DNA of 64,000 nt from Mycolicibacterium cosmeticum (GCA_016197365.1 JACPVS010000008.1:1-64000), one strand, 5' to 3'; numbered from the stretch's first letter, positions 1 through 12,632 are shown. The notes: generated by a model from the letters alone, not told the origin. Program-made: numbers and translations.

Positions 1-251
1 ACAGGTCCACACCACCCCCGGACACCGCGCTCTTCCTCTTACTCTTCCGCTTCTCCTCCGGCACACACCCAGCCAACCAGACACCCCAATCACAGGCCGA
101 CAGCAGCTGACCGTTCTACACCCTCAATCATGAAGAGCCCCATTAGCTCACACTGACCCTTCGGTGGCTGTTGTTGTTCGATCCCGTCCCCAACGCAATA
201 TTTGCATAGGATCGGAATCCGAACAACAACTCACGCACCGCGTCGGAGCAG
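1..251. other. lysS downstream spacer, probably lysS-lsr2 intergenic
   Basis: No gene is visible here. In mycobacteria lsr2 lies directly after lysS on the same strand, so this should be the lysS 3' end and the lsr2 promoter/leader, with lsr2 itself starting left of base 1. The minus strand has a long purine-rich run (about 35-62) that could hold a ribosome site for a gene beyond the edge. The only clear structure is the nested inverted repeat at 170-230. Assignment of the missing neighbour is inference from gene order. Confidence 0.5.
170..230. repeat. Nested inverted repeat after lysS
   Basis: The arms GTTGTTGTTCG (170-180) and CGAACAACAAC (220-230) are perfect 11-base complements, separated by 39 bases. 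Inside lies a second, AT-rich dyad: GCAA (195-198), TAT, TTGC (202-205). It starts 22 bases past the lysS stop on the minus strand. It could be a lysS terminator-like hairpin or a control site upstream of lsr2; the sequence alone does not decide. Confidence 0.5.
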
Positions 252-1772
252 TTATCCCTGCCGGCGCACAATCGGGAACAAAACGGTCTCCCGAATCGAC
301 AGTCCCGTCAATGCCATCAGCAACCGGTCGATTCCCATTCCGGTGCCCGTGGTGGGCGGCATCGCATACTCCAATGCGGCAAGAAAGTCCTCGTCCAAGC
401 GCATTGCCTCGTCATCGCCCGCGGCGGCCGCGCGGGCCTGATCTTCGAATCGCTCCCGCTGAATCACCGGGTCGATCAGTTCGGAGTAACCCGTCGCCAA
501 TTCGAATTTGCGGATGTAGAGATCCCATTTCTCGGTGACTCCCGGAATACTGCGGTGTGCCCGCGTCAGTGGGGTGGTCTCCACAGGAAAGTCGCGCACG
601 AACGTCGGCGCCCACAGGTGGTCTCCTACGGCGTGCTCCCACAGTTCCTCGATCAGCTTGCCGTGCCCGTAGCCGCGATCGGTGGGAATCTCCAGACCTA
701 GCCGATCGGCGATGGCCCACAAGTGCTCGACGGTCGTTTCCGGCGTGATCTCTTCACCCAGCGCCTCGGACAGCGACGGATACATTTGCAGCGTCTGCCA
801 TTCGCCGTCGAGGTCATAGGTGCTGCCATCGGGCAATGGCACCAGTCGGGTGCCGATCGCCTCGTCGGCCACTTCCTGAATGATTTCGCGAGTCACCCGC
901 GCAGAATCGTCGTAGGTGCCGTACGCCTGATATGTCTCCAGCATCGCGAATTCCGGCGAATGCGTGGAATCCGCACCTTCGTTGCGGAAGTTGCGATTCA
1001 ACTCGAAGACCTTCTCGAAACCACCCACGAGGCACCGTTTGAGGAACAACTCCGGGGCGATGCGCAGATACAGATCGGCGTCCAGCGCATTCGAGTGCGT
1101 CACGAAAGGCCGGGCCGCCGCACCGCCGGCGAGGGTCTGCAACATCGGCGTCTCGACCTCGAGGAAGTCGCGACGCTCCAGGGCAGACCGCACCGCTCGT
1201 ACCACCGCGACACGCTGCCGGGCGATGGTTCGGGCCTCCGGCCGGACGATCAGGTCGACATAACGCTGCCGGACCCTGGTCTCCTCGCTCATTTCCTTGT
1301 GCGCCACCGGCAGCGGCCGCAACGCCTTCGACACGATTTGCCAGGAATCGGCGAGCACAGACAGTTCGCCACGGCGGGAACTGATCACCTGACCGTGCAC
1401 GAACACGATGTCGCCCAGGTCGACGTCGGCCTTCCACGCGTCCAGCGATTCCTGGCCTACCTCGGCCAGGCTGATCATGGCCTGCAGCTGGGTGCCGTCG
1501 CCGTCCTGGAGGGTGGCGAAGCAGAGCTTCCCCGAGTTACGGGCGAACACCACCCGCGCGGCGACCCCGACCACGTCACCGGTCTGGGTGTCCACCTCAA
1601 GGTCGGGATAGGCCGCGCGCAACTCCGTCAGGGAGTGGGTGCGCGCCACCTCCACCGGGTACGGGTCGCGACCGTCGGCGAGCAGGCGCGCACGCTTGGC
1701 CTGACGGATCCGGTACTGCTCCGGAAGGTCATCGGACTCGGTCGCGTCAGGGCGAGGCGCATCAGAACTCAC
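252..1772 (-). CDS. lysS: Lysyl-tRNA synthetase (class II)
   Basis: Charges tRNA-Lys with lysine in the cytoplasm. The 506-residue product has the class II LysRS plan: an N-terminal OB-fold anticodon-binding domain (about residues 50-160), then the catalytic domain with motif 2 around [14 protein letters not shown] and motif 3 [11 protein letters not shown] near the C-terminus. Length fits bacterial LysS (about 500). The start is GTG at 1772, with a TAAGCT -10 element 8 nt upstream, so the message is probably nearly leaderless. Only 23 bases separate it from the divergent PLP-enzyme gene. It corresponds to Rv3598c in the M. tuberculosis order (lsr2 and clpC1 expected to the left). Confidence 0.97.
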   Translation of the reverse strand: MSSDAPRPDATESDDLPEQYRIRQAKRARLLADGRDPYPVEVARTHSLTELRAAYPDLEVDTQTGDVVGVAARVVFARNSGKLCFATLQDGDGTQLQAMISLAEVGQESLDAWKADVDLGDIVFVHGQVISSRRGELSVLADSWQIVSKALRPLPVAHKEMSEETRVRQRYVDLIVRPEARTIARQRVAVVRAVRSALERRDFLEVETPMLQTLAGGAAARPFVTHSNALDADLYLRIAPELFLKRCLVGGFEKVFELNRNFRNEGADSTHSPEFAMLETYQAYGTYDDSARVTREIIQEVADEAIGTRLVPLPDGSTYDLDGEWQTLQMYPSLSEALGEEITPETTVEHLWAIADRLGLEIPTDRGYGHGKLIEELWEHAVGDHLWAPTFVRDFPVETTPLTRAHRSIPGVTEKWDLYIRKFELATGYSELIDPVIQRERFEDQARAAAAGDDEAMRLDEDFLAALEYAMPPTTGTGMGIDRLLMALTGLSIRETVLFPIVRRQG

Positions 1773-1780
1773 GACGTGCC

Positions 1781-1786
1781 AGCTTA
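1781..1786 (-). promoter_or_regulatory. -10 element for near-leaderless lysS
   Basis: TAAGCT on the minus strand lies 8 nt before the lysS GTG, placing the start of transcription within about 1-2 nt of the start codon. No convincing -35 is visible. Confidence 0.5.
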
Positions 1787-1795
1787 AATGAATTC

Positions 1796-3004
1796 GTGAG
1801 CCCGTCGTCGCACCCTGCCACCGAGGCCCTCCACCGGGAACGGCTGGACTGGCGTTTCAAGGGCATTCCGGTGGCCTGGCAGGACGTCACCGCCGCCGAG
1901 GTGCTGGCGGAAGCACCGCGTCTGTTCGACGCCGGGCCGACCGGGCCGGTCTGTGTGCTGCGGGACACCGCGCTGCGGCACAACGTCGACGTCATGGCGT
2001 CGTGGTGCCGGGACCGCGGTGTGCTGTTGGCCCCGCACGGCAAAACCCACATGTCACCCCAGCTGTTCTCCCGGCAGGCCGCCGCAGGCGCCTGTGCGGT
2101 GACGGTGGCCACCATCAGCCAGGCCCGGGTGTATCGGGCGTTCGGGGTGGCGGCCATCATGCTGGCCAACGAACTGGTCGACGCTCCCGGGCTGCGCTGG
2201 CTGGCCGCCGAGCTCGACGCCGATCCCGACTTCAGCGCGGTGTGCTGGGTGGATTCGGTGCGCGGCGTGCGGCTGATGACCGACGCACTCTCCGGTGCCC
2301 ACAGGCAGGTGGACGTCTGCGTCGAGGTCGGCATGCCGGGCGGCCGGACCGGCTGCCGCACCCCGGCCGAGGTGGACGAGGTGGCCCGCGCCGCGGCGGC
2401 GTCACCGCGGCTGCGGTTGATCGGGGTGGCCGGTTACGAGGCCTCCCGCTCTCAGGACGTGAGCGTGGAGGCTGTCACGCAGGTGCGGGCCTACCTGGCC
2501 GGGATGCGGGCCACCGTGGCGCGGCTGGGGGCCCTGTTCCAGACGGACGAGGTGATCGTGACCGCGGGCGGCAGCACCTACCCCGATGTGGTCGTCGACG
2601 AACTGGCCGGGGCGGCGCCGCGGGTGCTGCTGCGCAGCGGCTGCTATCTGACGCACGACGACGGGCTGTACGCCGCGACGTCACCGCTGGCGCTGCGACC
2701 GGCCCTGCAGGTGTGGGCGCCGGTGGTGTCCCGGCCGGAGTCCGGCCTCGCGCTGGTCACCATGGGCCGGCGCGACGTGTCGTTCGACGCCGGCCTGCCG
2801 GTCCCCCTGCACCTTCCGGGGGCGACGGTCACCAAACTCAACGACCAGCACGCGTTCCTGGCGCCGGCCGGGCACGCGGTCGAGGTCGGCGACTGGCTGG
2901 CGTTCGGGGTCTCGCACCCGTGCACGACGTTCGACAAATGGCCGTTGATCCCGGTGCTCGACGACGAGGACCGGGTGGTGGACCTGGTCCGGACGTTCTT
3001 CTAG
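1796..3004 (+). CDS. D-serine dehydratase / D-threonine aldolase-like PLP enzyme
   Basis: A 402-residue fold-type III (alanine-racemase-like barrel) PLP enzyme of the DSD1 / low-specificity D-threonine aldolase family. PHGKTHM carries the Schiff-base lysine (Lys83). A C-terminal SHPC supplies the His/Cys pair that binds the metal in this family, so a metal-dependent D-hydroxyamino-acid lyase is likely; the exact substrate (D-serine or D-threonine type) cannot be read. GTG start at 1796. It is divergent from lysS (23-base gap) and its stop overlaps the coaX stop by 4 bases. The position, inside the otherwise conserved coaX-lysS junction, marks it as an insertion relative to M. tuberculosis. 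Confidence 0.85.
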   Translation: MSPSSHPATEALHRERLDWRFKGIPVAWQDVTAAEVLAEAPRLFDAGPTGPVCVLRDTALRHNVDVMASWCRDRGVLLAPHGKTHMSPQLFSRQAAAGACAVTVATISQARVYRAFGVAAIMLANELVDAPGLRWLAAELDADPDFSAVCWVDSVRGVRLMTDALSGAHRQVDVCVEVGMPGGRTGCRTPAEVDEVARAAAASPRLRLIGVAGYEASRSQDVSVEAVTQVRAYLAGMRATVARLGALFQTDEVIVTAGGSTYPDVVVDELAGAAPRVLLRSGCYLTHDDGLYAATSPLALRPALQVWAPVVSRPESGLALVTMGRRDVSFDAGLPVPLHLPGATVTKLNDQHAFLAPAGHAVEVGDWLAFGVSHPCTTFDKWPLIPVLDDEDRVVDLVRTFF

Positions 3005-3807
3005 GTCGCCCGGCGCGCCCGGATGTCCCGGTTGCGTTCGTAGACCAGCCGCAGGCCATCCAGGGTCAGGTTCGGTTCGTAGTGCTCCACGGTGCGCAGG
3101 TCCGGCAGTACCAGTGGCGCGGAGTGTCCCGTCGCCACCACCGCGACGTCGCTGCCCCCGAATCCTTCGACATCGGAACGGACCCGGCTCACCAGTCCGT
3201 CGACCAGCCCGGCGAACCCGAACACGGCGCCGGCCTGCATGCACTCCACGGTGTTCTTGCCGATCACCGATCGCGGCCGGGTCAGCTCCACGCGGCGCAG
3301 TGCGGCCGAGCGGGCGGCGGCGGCATCCGAGGACACCTGCACGCCGGGGGCGATGGCACCGCCGAGGAACTCCCCCTTGGCCGACACCACGTCGACACAG
3401 ATCGACGAACCGAAGTCGACCACGATCGCCGCGGAGCCGTACTTCTGAAAGGTGGCCAGGCAGTTGACGATACGGTCGGCCCCGACCTCCTTGGGGTTGT
3501 CGACCAGCAGCGGGATCCCGGTGCGCACACCGGGTTCGATCAGCACGTGCGGGACCGCGGGCCAGTACTGCTCGAGCATGAGCCGTATCTCATGCAGCAC
3601 CGAGGGCACCGTGGACAGAGCGGTGGCACCGGTCAACTGCTCGGTGGCATCGCCGATCAGCCCGTCGATGGTGAGCGCCAGTTCGTCCGCGGTCACTTCG
3701 GATTCGGTCCTGATCCGCCAGGTCTGCGTCACCTTGGCGTGGTCACCGGAGCCGGACACCAAACCGACCACCGTGTGGGTGTTGCGGACGTCGATCGCGA
3801 GCAGCAT
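3001..3807 (-). CDS. coaX: Type III pantothenate kinase
   Basis: Phosphorylates pantothenate, the first committed step of CoA synthesis. The 268-residue ASKHA-fold protein begins [12 protein letters not shown], where Asp6 is the catalytic/phosphate-loop aspartate of CoaX, and has GADRI and [12 protein letters not shown] in the expected places. Mycobacterial CoaX is reported not to be the dominant pantothenate kinase (CoaA, encoded elsewhere, is), so it may be a minor enzyme. ATG start overlaps the panD stop by one base (TGATG), so the genes are translationally coupled in the panC-panD-coaX run. Equivalent to Rv3600c. Confidence 0.93.
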   Translation of the reverse strand: MLLAIDVRNTHTVVGLVSGSGDHAKVTQTWRIRTESEVTADELALTIDGLIGDATEQLTGATALSTVPSVLHEIRLMLEQYWPAVPHVLIEPGVRTGIPLLVDNPKEVGADRIVNCLATFQKYGSAAIVVDFGSSICVDVVSAKGEFLGGAIAPGVQVSSDAAAARSAALRRVELTRPRSVIGKNTVECMQAGAVFGFAGLVDGLVSRVRSDVEGFGGSDVAVVATGHSAPLVLPDLRTVEHYEPNLTLDGLRLVYERNRDIRARRAT

Positions 3808-4214
3808 CAGCGGGGCGACAGCAGGCCGGAGGCGTCGGCCGGCACGTAGGCGGGATCGGAGCCCAGATCGATCTGGCGGTTGTCCGCGTCGACGAACACG
3901 ATCCGGGGCTGGTACTCCCGGGACTGCGCATCCTCCATGGCGCCGTAGGCGATCAGGATCACCAGATCGCCGGGATGCACCAGATGCGCTGCCGCGCCGT
4001 TGATCCCGATCACACCGCTGCCCCGCGCACCGGTGATGGCGTAGGTCACCAACCGGTTGCCGTTGTCGATGTCGACGATGGTCACCTGCTCGCCTTCGAG
4101 CAGATCGGCGGCCTCCATCAGATCCTCGTCGATGGTCACCGACCCGACATAGTGCAAGTCGGCCTGCGTCACCGTGGCGCGATGGATCTTGGACTTGAGC
4201 ATGGTACGCAACAT
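3807..4214 (-). CDS. panD: Aspartate 1-decarboxylase proenzyme
   Basis: Makes beta-alanine from aspartate for pantothenate synthesis. The 135-residue proenzyme has the self-cleavage site Gly24-Ser25 (HYVGSVT); Ser25 becomes the pyruvoyl cofactor. Tyr58, which assists catalysis, is conserved (LVTY). The C-terminal tail after about residue 115 is the segment in which resistance changes to pyrazinoic acid have been reported for M. tuberculosis PanD. It directly abuts panC (ends 4215) and overlaps coaX by one base. Equivalent to Rv3601c. Confidence 0.97.
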   Translation of the reverse strand: MLRTMLKSKIHRATVTQADLHYVGSVTIDEDLMEAADLLEGEQVTIVDIDNGNRLVTYAITGARGSGVIGINGAAAHLVHPGDLVILIAYGAMEDAQSREYQPRIVFVDADNRQIDLGSDPAYVPADASGLLSPR

Positions 4215-5150
4215 TCAGTTCCTCCAGGGCAATTCGTGTTCGTCGTACTCGACGTCGGGGCCGGGTCCCGATGGCGCACCGATGTCGATGGCGATGTTGT
4301 CCAGCAACCGGGTACCGCCGAGCCGGCCCGCCACCAGCATCCGGGCCCGGCCGCGCTCGGGGGCAGGACCCAGCCAGACGTCGCGCACCTCGAGATACTC
4401 GACCTCGATGGCAGGCACCTCGTCGAGCACGGCGCGCGCGGCGTCCAGCGCCGACTCGACACCCTCACCCGCACCGTACATTCCGGCCAACAGTGCCGCC
4501 GACAACGCACTGGCCTGTTCGCGGTCACCGGCACTGAGATACCGGTTGCGTGACGACATGGCCAGCCCGTCCGCCTCACGCACGATCGGCACCCCGGTGA
4601 TGCGGGTGCCGAGGTTGAGATCGTCGGCCATCTGCCGGATCAGTACCAGCTGCTGATAGTCCTTCTCGCCGAAATACGCACGGTCGGGCGAAACGATCTG
4701 CAGCAGTTTCATGACCACCGTCAGCATGCCGGCGAAATGTGTTGGCCGCGAAGCGCCTTCGAGCTCCGATCCGAGCGGTCCCGGGTGCACCGAGGTGCGT
4801 GGTCCTGCGGGATACATCTCGGCGGCACTCGGGGTGAACACCACGTCGACGCCCTCGCCGCGCAGCGCCTCGAGGTCGGCGTCCAATGTGCGCGGGTAGG
4901 CGTCGAGGTCCTCGCCGGCACCGAACTGCAACGGGTTCACGAAGATCGAGACCACCACCACCGAGCCCGGCACCTGCTTGGCCGTCCGGACCAGGCTCAG
5001 ATGTCCCTCGTGCAGCGCCCCCATGGTGGGCACCAGCGTCACCCGTCGCCCGGTGGTCCGCAGCGCCCGGCTGAGGTCGGCCACGTCGGCGGGGCGGGTG
5101 TAGAGGTTGAGTTCACCCGCCGTGAAACGCGGCGGTTTGGGCGCTGTCAC
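4215..5150 (-). CDS. panC: Pantothenate synthetase
   Basis: Condenses pantoate with beta-alanine using ATP. The 311-residue protein has the nucleotidyltransferase signature [10 protein letters not shown] (HIGH-like), the pantoate-binding VNPLQF segment, GEKDYQQ, and MSSRNRYL (KMSKS equivalent). The stop is immediately before the panD start and the start overlaps the upstream Rossmann gene by 4 bases, so all three are one transcriptional unit. Equivalent to Rv3602c. Confidence 0.97.
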   Translation of the reverse strand: MTAPKPPRFTAGELNLYTRPADVADLSRALRTTGRRVTLVPTMGALHEGHLSLVRTAKQVPGSVVVVSIFVNPLQFGAGEDLDAYPRTLDADLEALRGEGVDVVFTPSAAEMYPAGPRTSVHPGPLGSELEGASRPTHFAGMLTVVMKLLQIVSPDRAYFGEKDYQQLVLIRQMADDLNLGTRITGVPIVREADGLAMSSRNRYLSAGDREQASALSAALLAGMYGAGEGVESALDAARAVLDEVPAIEVEYLEVRDVWLGPAPERGRARMLVAGRLGGTRLLDNIAIDIGAPSGPGPDVEYDEHELPWRN

Positions 5151-6103
5151 TGCTGATCGTCCTTCGTGAGCACGTCGAACACATCCTTCGGTGCGTGCGA
5201 CCGCTGGGCGGTGCGCAGTGAGTTGGCCCGATAAGCTTGTGCCAGTTCGGGATCGGTCTCCAAGAGCGAGAGCAGGTGGCCGGCCACCGCGGCCGCGTCA
5301 CCCCGGGCCACCGGTCCGGTGAGGGCCGACTGCCCACGCTGCAGCGCGTTCTCCAACGATGCCCGCGCGAGGGGACCGACGATCCGCTCGGCCAGCCCTC
5401 CGGGTGCGTCGCCGACCAGTTCCTGACCGAGCAACTCCTGACCGCGCAACGCATTGCGCAGTGCGGCAAGGGAGTCCAGAACCACGGTGACGAGGTGATT
5501 GCTGGCGTGCGCCAACGACGCGTGATACAGCGTGCGGGCGTCCTCGCGCACCCGGAAGGGTTCGCCGCCGATCTCCAGCACCAGCGCCTGCGCGACGGCA
5601 TACCCGATCTCGTCGGCCGCGGTGACACCGAAGCAGGTGTCGGGCAACCGGGCGATGTCCTCGTCGGATCCGGTGAACGTCATCGCCGGGTGGATGGCCA
5701 GTGGGATGCAACCCTGTTCGGTCAGCGGGGTCAGCACCGCGACACCGTTGGCGCCCGACGTATGGGCGACGATGGTGCCCGGCCGGACCGATTCGGTGGC
5801 GGCCAGGCCGGAGACCACGGTGGCCAGTTCCGAGTCCGGGACGGCGAGCAGCAGCAGTTCGGCGCGGGCCGCGACATCATGGACGGGCACCACCGCGGTG
5901 TCGGGCAACCGCCGGGCCGCCCGGTCCAGGGACGCCTGCGATATGGCGCTGCACGCGACCACGATGTGGCCGGCCCGCTCGAGTGCCACGCCGAGCGCCG
6001 ACCCGACTCGGCCGGCGGACACCACCCCGACCGTCAGCCGCGCCGGGCGCAGCCCATCGGGGCGATCCCATGCGGGCTCCGACGCCGAAGGGGACTGCAC
6101 CAT
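5147..6103 (-). CDS. Rossmann-like and DUF2520 domain protein
   Basis: A 318-residue protein of the Rv3603c family. Residues about 22-130 form an NAD(P)-binding Rossmann fold with a degenerate glycine motif ([11 protein letters not shown]) and the AVPDSEL strand. The C-terminal half is the DUF2520 helical domain, with a conserved [12 protein letters not shown] segment like the substrate-binding helix of ketopantoate or pyrroline-carboxylate reductases. Its place just upstream of panC suggests, without proving, a reductase role in pantothenate supply such as ketopantoate reduction. ATG start; 4-base overlap with panC. Confidence 0.8.
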   Translation of the reverse strand: MVQSPSASEPAWDRPDGLRPARLTVGVVSAGRVGSALGVALERAGHIVVACSAISQASLDRAARRLPDTAVVPVHDVAARAELLLLAVPDSELATVVSGLAATESVRPGTIVAHTSGANGVAVLTPLTEQGCIPLAIHPAMTFTGSDEDIARLPDTCFGVTAADEIGYAVAQALVLEIGGEPFRVREDARTLYHASLAHASNHLVTVVLDSLAALRNALRGQELLGQELVGDAPGGLAERIVGPLARASLENALQRGQSALTGPVARGDAAAVAGHLLSLLETDPELAQAYRANSLRTAQRSHAPKDVFDVLTKDDQQ

Positions 6104-6182
6104 CGCAGTGACCTCGCAAATGTCTCAGAAATTTCGTTCCGGTCCTGCTCTGCAGGTACCGGACGGTCGCCAAGAGCGTAGC

Positions 6183-7427
6183 TCACTCCTCGCGGCGGCG
6201 ACGCCGCCCACCTTCGCTACTGCCCGTCTGCAACCGCGACAGCAGCTCCGACACGGGCTGACCACCCGCGTGCTGGCCGACCGGCTCCTCGGGCGCCTCC
6301 TGCTCGGGTGGCTGGGGGTCGTCGGCGCTACGGTGCCGGGCCGAGCGCCGTGGCTCCGGCGGGGCCGGTGGCGGCGGTGACGTGGCCAGTGTGGGCGCCG
6401 GCGCGGGGTCGGCCGGTGCGGGCTGACGCGCGGCCCACGGCGGCACCTCGGGGTCGGTTCCGGAATGCCGGCCGCGACGGGTCTGCACCGGAGGCGGGGT
6501 CATCGCGGGCCCGGGATGGACGGGTGCCGCCGGCGGGGGCGTGACAGGCGGCGGGGTCGGGGCGGGCTGGACGGGCGGGGCCACCCAGTTGCTGCCCGGG
6601 GCACCGGCCGGGATGAAGACACCCTCCGCGGGCACCGGTTGCCAGTCGGCCGTCGGCTGACGTGGCGCCTGCGGCGGGGGTGGCGGCGGGCTCCACGCCG
6701 GCTGGGGTTGGCTCGGGGGCGGAGGCGGGGGCGGCACCGGGGCGGGCTGAATCGGGGGCTGCCACACCGACTCTCGCGCGGGCGCGGGCTGCTCTGCCTC
6801 GCCCGCCCTGCGGTGTGCACCGCCGACGGGTTGCGACTGGCCCCATTGATACTCCGGCACAGGGGGTTCGACGGGCACGTCGATGATCGGGCTTTCCTCG
6901 GTGCGCGGATCCGTTTCCCGGCGCTGCTCGACGTCGATGCGGCTGGCGATGACCCGCCCGGCCGGGCGATCGGTCTCCAGAGCGGGCCGCTGATCGAGAT
7001 CGGTGTCGAACAGGATCTCCAGATTGTTGCGCAGGGCCGCCAACTCGGCTCGCAGCGCGGCCACCTCGTCGGCGGCCTGGGCGCGCAACTCGGCGGCCAG
7101 TTCCCGGCGCAGCTGGGACTCCACCGCGAGCTCGTACTCCCGGCGAGCCGAGATCTCCCGATCCAGCTGAAGGTCGTAGACGAGTTTGAGATCACGCACC
7201 TTGGCCTGATCGACATCGCTCTGCCTGCGGTAGATCACTGAGACGAAAGCGGCGACCACCGCGGCCCACAACGCCAGCACGACTGCGAGTTTGAGCAACT
7301 CGACCCGATTGGTGAACACCAGCACCGAGCTGGCGACGATGGCCAGCACCAGCAACACCGACAGCAGGATCCATCCCGGCCTGCGGGAAACGCGCCGAGC
7401 GCGCATGCCGCGGGACGGATCGGTCAT
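6183..7427 (-). CDS. Proline-rich single-pass membrane protein (DUF6779-like)
   Basis: A 414-residue envelope protein matching Rv3604c in position and style. After a basic N-terminus there are two close hydrophobic segments (about residues 19-39 and 46-63), then a charged, probably coiled-coil stretch (about 70-130, rich in Glu/Arg/Leu), then a roughly 200-residue Pro/Ala/Arg-rich low-complexity tail. The ATG at 7427 is preferred over upstream in-frame codons because the membrane segment follows at once and a -10 TACAGT lies 6 nt upstream. Function unknown; the layout suggests a membrane-anchored scaffold. Confidence 0.75.
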   Translation of the reverse strand: MTDPSRGMRARRVSRRPGWILLSVLLVLAIVASSVLVFTNRVELLKLAVVLALWAAVVAAFVSVIYRRQSDVDQAKVRDLKLVYDLQLDREISARREYELAVESQLRRELAAELRAQAADEVAALRAELAALRNNLEILFDTDLDQRPALETDRPAGRVIASRIDVEQRRETDPRTEESPIIDVPVEPPVPEYQWGQSQPVGGAHRRAGEAEQPAPARESVWQPPIQPAPVPPPPPPPSQPQPAWSPPPPPPQAPRQPTADWQPVPAEGVFIPAGAPGSNWVAPPVQPAPTPPPVTPPPAAPVHPGPAMTPPPVQTRRGRHSGTDPEVPPWAARQPAPADPAPAPTLATSPPPPAPPEPRRSARHRSADDPQPPEQEAPEEPVGQHAGGQPVSELLSRLQTGSSEGGRRRRREE

Positions 7428-7433
7428 GGGCTG

Positions 7434-7439
7434 ACTGTA
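7434..7439 (-). promoter_or_regulatory. -10 element, leaderless transcript of the Pro-rich membrane gene
   Basis: TACAGT on the minus strand, 6 nt before the ATG at 7427. It places the transcription start on the A of ATG. This implies an internal promoter within the folate/pantothenate block. Confidence 0.55.
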
Positions 7440-7494
7440 CCGGTCACAGTTCGCATCGCGTGTCGACCCATGCGGCGATTCGGCGGCGATTCGA

Positions 7495-7968
7495 CTACTC
7501 CGGGGCCGCGTCCCACGGCTCCTCAGGGTCGTCCGGGGACTTGCAGCAATGCTCCAACCACAACGCCGCGACCACCAGCGCCAGCGCGCACAGCGCGGCG
7601 ACCACGGCACCCGGGATGTCCTCGTGCGGGATCCTGACTCCCCAGCGCGGCACCAGATAACCCAGAACGCCCAGCCACCAGCCGAACACCAGCGCACCCA
7701 GCCAGGCGGACGCTTTCGCGATCACCACCGAACGGGCCACGGCGAGCGGGTGCAGTCTGCCGCCGCCCACCCCGATCCGTCCATCGCGGATCCGGGCCCG
7801 CACCACGTACGCCCAGCCGGCTTCCGCACCGGCCATCGCGAGCAAGGACACCCCGGTCCACAACGTGATCGGAGGGAACCACCGGTACAGCCAGACCACC
7901 AACAGGTATCCGATGGTGGCCGCCGCCACCGCGGCGTACAGCAGATCGCGCCGCCGGGTCGGGCCCAT
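7495..7968 (-). CDS. DUF3180 membrane protein
   Basis: A 157-residue integral membrane protein of the Rv3605c (DUF3180) family, always found after folK in mycobacteria. Four hydrophobic segments are visible: about residues 10-27, 31-50, 82-106 and 117-137. The C-terminus is acidic. Function is unknown. The ATG at 7968 overlaps the folK stop by one base (TGATG), so translation is coupled; longer in-frame starts would run into folK and lack a hydrophobic start. A 67-base gap with its own promoter separates it from the next gene. Confidence 0.85.
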   Translation of the reverse strand: MGPTRRRDLLYAAVAAATIGYLLVVWLYRWFPPITLWTGVSLLAMAGAEAGWAYVVRARIRDGRIGVGGGRLHPLAVARSVVIAKASAWLGALVFGWWLGVLGYLVPRWGVRIPHEDIPGAVVAALCALALVVAALWLEHCCKSPDDPEEPWDAAPE

Positions 7969-8483
7969 CAGGCGCTCAGCACCAGGTCGGTGGGCCGGAC
8001 CCCGGCACGTTCTTCGGGGTCCAGTCCGTCGAGCAGGTCGGTCAGCGGGCGGTCGGTCCCCGACACCCACAGCCGGGCCGCCGGGTCCGCGGCCAGCCAT
8101 GGAATCAGCACGAATGCGCGCTGATGGGCGTACGGGTGCGGCAGCGTGAGCTCGGGATCCGTACTGCGCACCTGGGCCTGCCCGTCCCGGCAGGTGATCA
8201 CGTCGACATCGAGCGTGCGTGGGCCCCAGTGGATTTCGCGTACCCGACCGGACGCGGTCTCCAGGTCCTGCCCGCGCCGCAGCCAGTCGATCGGGGCGGC
8301 GCCGGCGTCTTCGGCAATGACCACCGCGTTGAGGAACGGGCCCTGCTCGACCCCACCCCAGGCGTCGGTCTCATACACCGGGGACACCGCGGCCACGGCC
8401 GTGCCGAGACCGTCGACCACCGACTGCAGATGCGCGAGCCGATCCCCCAGGTTGGATCCGATGGACAGCACGGCGCGGGTCAC
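7968..8483 (-). CDS. folK: HPPK, dihydropterin pyrophosphokinase
   Basis: Transfers pyrophosphate from ATP to 6-hydroxymethyl-7,8-dihydropterin, the step before dihydropteroate synthesis. The 171-residue protein has SIGSNLGDR near the N-terminus and the HPPK signature [11 protein letters not shown] with the magnesium-binding aspartates, followed by LPHP. GTG start at 8483 overlaps the folB stop by 4 bases (GTGA). Equivalent to Rv3606c. Confidence 0.96.
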   Translation of the reverse strand: MTRAVLSIGSNLGDRLAHLQSVVDGLGTAVAAVSPVYETDAWGGVEQGPFLNAVVIAEDAGAAPIDWLRRGQDLETASGRVREIHWGPRTLDVDVITCRDGQAQVRSTDPELTLPHPYAHQRAFVLIPWLAADPAARLWVSGTDRPLTDLLDGLDPEERAGVRPTDLVLSA

Positions 8484-8860
8484 TGCCGCTCCCGCGCCGC
8501 GCGCCGCGAGCGGCGCGCCACCACCGCAACATCGTTGAACGCCAACGGGATCGGGGCACCGGGTTTGTGCACCACGACCTCGACGGCGTGCACCCGGGCG
8601 TCGGTCATCACATCGTCGGCGATCTCGGCCGACACCGTCTCGATCAGATTGCGCGGCGGCCCGGCCACGATGTCGGCGGCCCGCTGGGCCAGCGCACCGT
8701 AATCCAGCGTGTCGGCCAGGTCGTCACTGGCGGCGGCCGCAGCGAGGTCCACCCAGACGGTCAGGTCGACGACGAAGTCCTGCCCATCCCGGCGCTCGTG
8801 CTCGAACACCCCGTGATGTCCACGGACGGTCAAGCCGCGCAGTTCGATTCGGTCAGCCAT
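8480..8860 (-). CDS. folB: Dihydroneopterin aldolase
   Basis: Cleaves dihydroneopterin to hydroxymethyl-dihydropterin and glycolaldehyde. The 126-residue T-fold protein has [10 protein letters not shown] (Glu20/Glu22 pterin-binding region), the LDYG segment, the ETVSAEIA helix, and VHKPGAPI with the catalytic lysine. Overlaps folP1 by 8 bases and folK by 4. Equivalent to Rv3607c. Confidence 0.95.
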   Translation of the reverse strand: MADRIELRGLTVRGHHGVFEHERRDGQDFVVDLTVWVDLAAAAASDDLADTLDYGALAQRAADIVAGPPRNLIETVSAEIADDVMTDARVHAVEVVVHKPGAPIPLAFNDVAVVARRSRRAARERQ

Positions 8861-9692
8861 CGTGCCCTCCCCAAGCCTCCACTACCTTCAGCGCATCGAC
8901 CGAGGCCCGCACGTCGTGCACCCGGACTCCCCAGGCACCGTCGCGGGCGGCCAGCGCGGAGATCACCGCGGTCGCCGTTTCGCGGCCCGCGGGGGGCCGA
9001 GGTTCGGCGTCGGCGCCGGCCAGCAGGCTCCCCAGGAAGCGCTTGCGGGACGCGCCGACGAGCACCGGGATGCCGGTGCCGACGAACTCCGGCAGCGCCC
9101 GCAACAGCGCCCAATTGTGTTGGGCGGTCTTGGCGAAACCCAGACCCGGGTCGATGATGAGGTTGCCCACCTCGACGCCGGCCGCCACCGCCGCATCGAC
9201 GCTGCGCATCAGTTCGTCGCGCACCTGCGCCACCACATCGGTGTAACGGGGCACCTCATGGGGTCGGTCCGCCCCGACGGAGCGCCAGTGCATCAGGATC
9301 CACGGCACCTGGGCCTGCGCGATCAGGCCGGCCATCGCCGGATCGGCCCGGCCGCCGGACACATCGTTGACGATCTGGGCGCCCGCGGCCAGCGCCGCTT
9401 CGGCCACCGCGGCGTGCATGGTATCGATGCTGAGTGTGATGCCTTGCGCGGCAAGCTCTTTGATGACAGGCACTACCCGGCCGATCTCGACGGCCGCATC
9501 CACCCGGGTGGCCCCGGGCCGGGTCGATTCGCCACCGACATCGATGACAACGGCCCCGTCGGACACCAGTTGCAGCGCGTGGGCGACGGCTCGGTTCCGG
9601 TCGAGGAACTGCCCACCGTCGGAGAACGAGTCGTCGGTGACGTTGACGACACCCATCACAACCGGGGCGACGAGATCACGACCGGCGTTCAC
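8853..9692 (-). CDS. folP: Dihydropteroate synthase
   Basis: Joins 4-aminobenzoate to the pterin pyrophosphate; it is the sulfonamide target. The 279-residue TIM barrel has [43 protein letters not shown] and GASRKRFLG, all in family order. Start chosen as GTG at 9692 because it overlaps the folE stop in a GTGA junction and gives the usual length (M. tuberculosis FolP1 is about 280). Equivalent to folP1, Rv3608c. Confidence 0.96.
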   Translation of the reverse strand: MNAGRDLVAPVVMGVVNVTDDSFSDGGQFLDRNRAVAHALQLVSDGAVVIDVGGESTRPGATRVDAAVEIGRVVPVIKELAAQGITLSIDTMHAAVAEAALAAGAQIVNDVSGGRADPAMAGLIAQAQVPWILMHWRSVGADRPHEVPRYTDVVAQVRDELMRSVDAAVAAGVEVGNLIIDPGLGFAKTAQHNWALLRALPEFVGTGIPVLVGASRKRFLGSLLAGADAEPRPPAGRETATAVISALAARDGAWGVRVHDVRASVDALKVVEAWGGHDG

Positions 9693-10284
9693 TTGCGCAG
9701 GATCAGTTCCAGTGCCTCGGCCCGGGACGCCTTGTCCGTCTTGAACTGTCCGCGGACCGCAGACGTCGTGGTGACCGCACCGGGTTTGCGCACCCCGCGC
9801 ATCGCCATGCACAGGTGCTCGGCTTCGACGACGACGATCGCCCCGCGCGGGTCGAGCTTGCGCATCAGCGCGTCGGCGATCTGGGCGGTCAGCCGCTCCT
9901 GAACCTGCGGGCGCTTGGCGTAGAGGTCGACCAGACGGGCGATCTTGGACAGCCCGGTGACCCGGCCGTCCAGGCCCGGGATGTAGCCGACATGCGCCAC
10001 CCCGTGGAAGGACACCAGATGGTGCTCGCAGGTGGAGTACATCGGGATCTGCTTCACGAGGACGAGTTCGTCGTGCTGCTCGTCGAAAGTGGTGTTGAGC
10101 ACCGCGTCGGGATCGGTGTACAGCCCGGCGAAGATCTCCCGGTAGGCCCGGGCCACCCGCGCCGGAGTGTCGATCAGACCGTGCCGATCGGGGTCCTCGC
10201 CGACGGCGAGCAGCAGTTCACGTACGGCGGCCTCGGCGCGTGGCTGGTCGAAATCACGCTTGGCAGCGGTGACGTCGCTCGCCG

Positions 10285-10288
<4 letters not shown>
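9689..10288 (-). CDS. folE: GTP cyclohydrolase I
   Basis: Converts GTP to dihydroneopterin triphosphate, the entry to folate. The 199-residue protein shows the zinc site ([17 protein letters not shown]), the active-site His pair and the [12 protein letters not shown] segment. The ATG at 10288 overlaps the ftsH stop in an ATGA junction and gives the family length (about 200). Equivalent to Rv3609c. Confidence 0.97.
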
Positions 10289-12561
<2,273 letters not shown>

Positions 12562-12626
12562 CGATGTCATTCGCCGGCAGGTGCGAGCCGGCCCGGTCCT
12601 TCCAATGAGCGCAGTTGAGAACTTTC

Positions 12627-12632
12627 AGGCTA
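12627..12632 (-). promoter_or_regulatory. Candidate -10 for ftsH-fol operon
   Basis: TAGCCT on the minus strand, about 65 nt before the ftsH start, is the best TANNNT in the divergent ftsH/epoxide-hydrolase gap. No good -35 is seen. It would give a leader of roughly 60 nt. Confidence 0.3.

Noticed and set aside
1..251. Start of lsr2 inside the window
   Set aside because: No start codon followed by the expected Lsr2 N-terminus is present on the minus strand; the gene must begin left of base 1.
2002..3849. Plus-strand frame of 615 codons over the PLP enzyme and coaX
   Set aside because: Arg/Gly-rich out-of-frame translation; both real genes there have family motifs.
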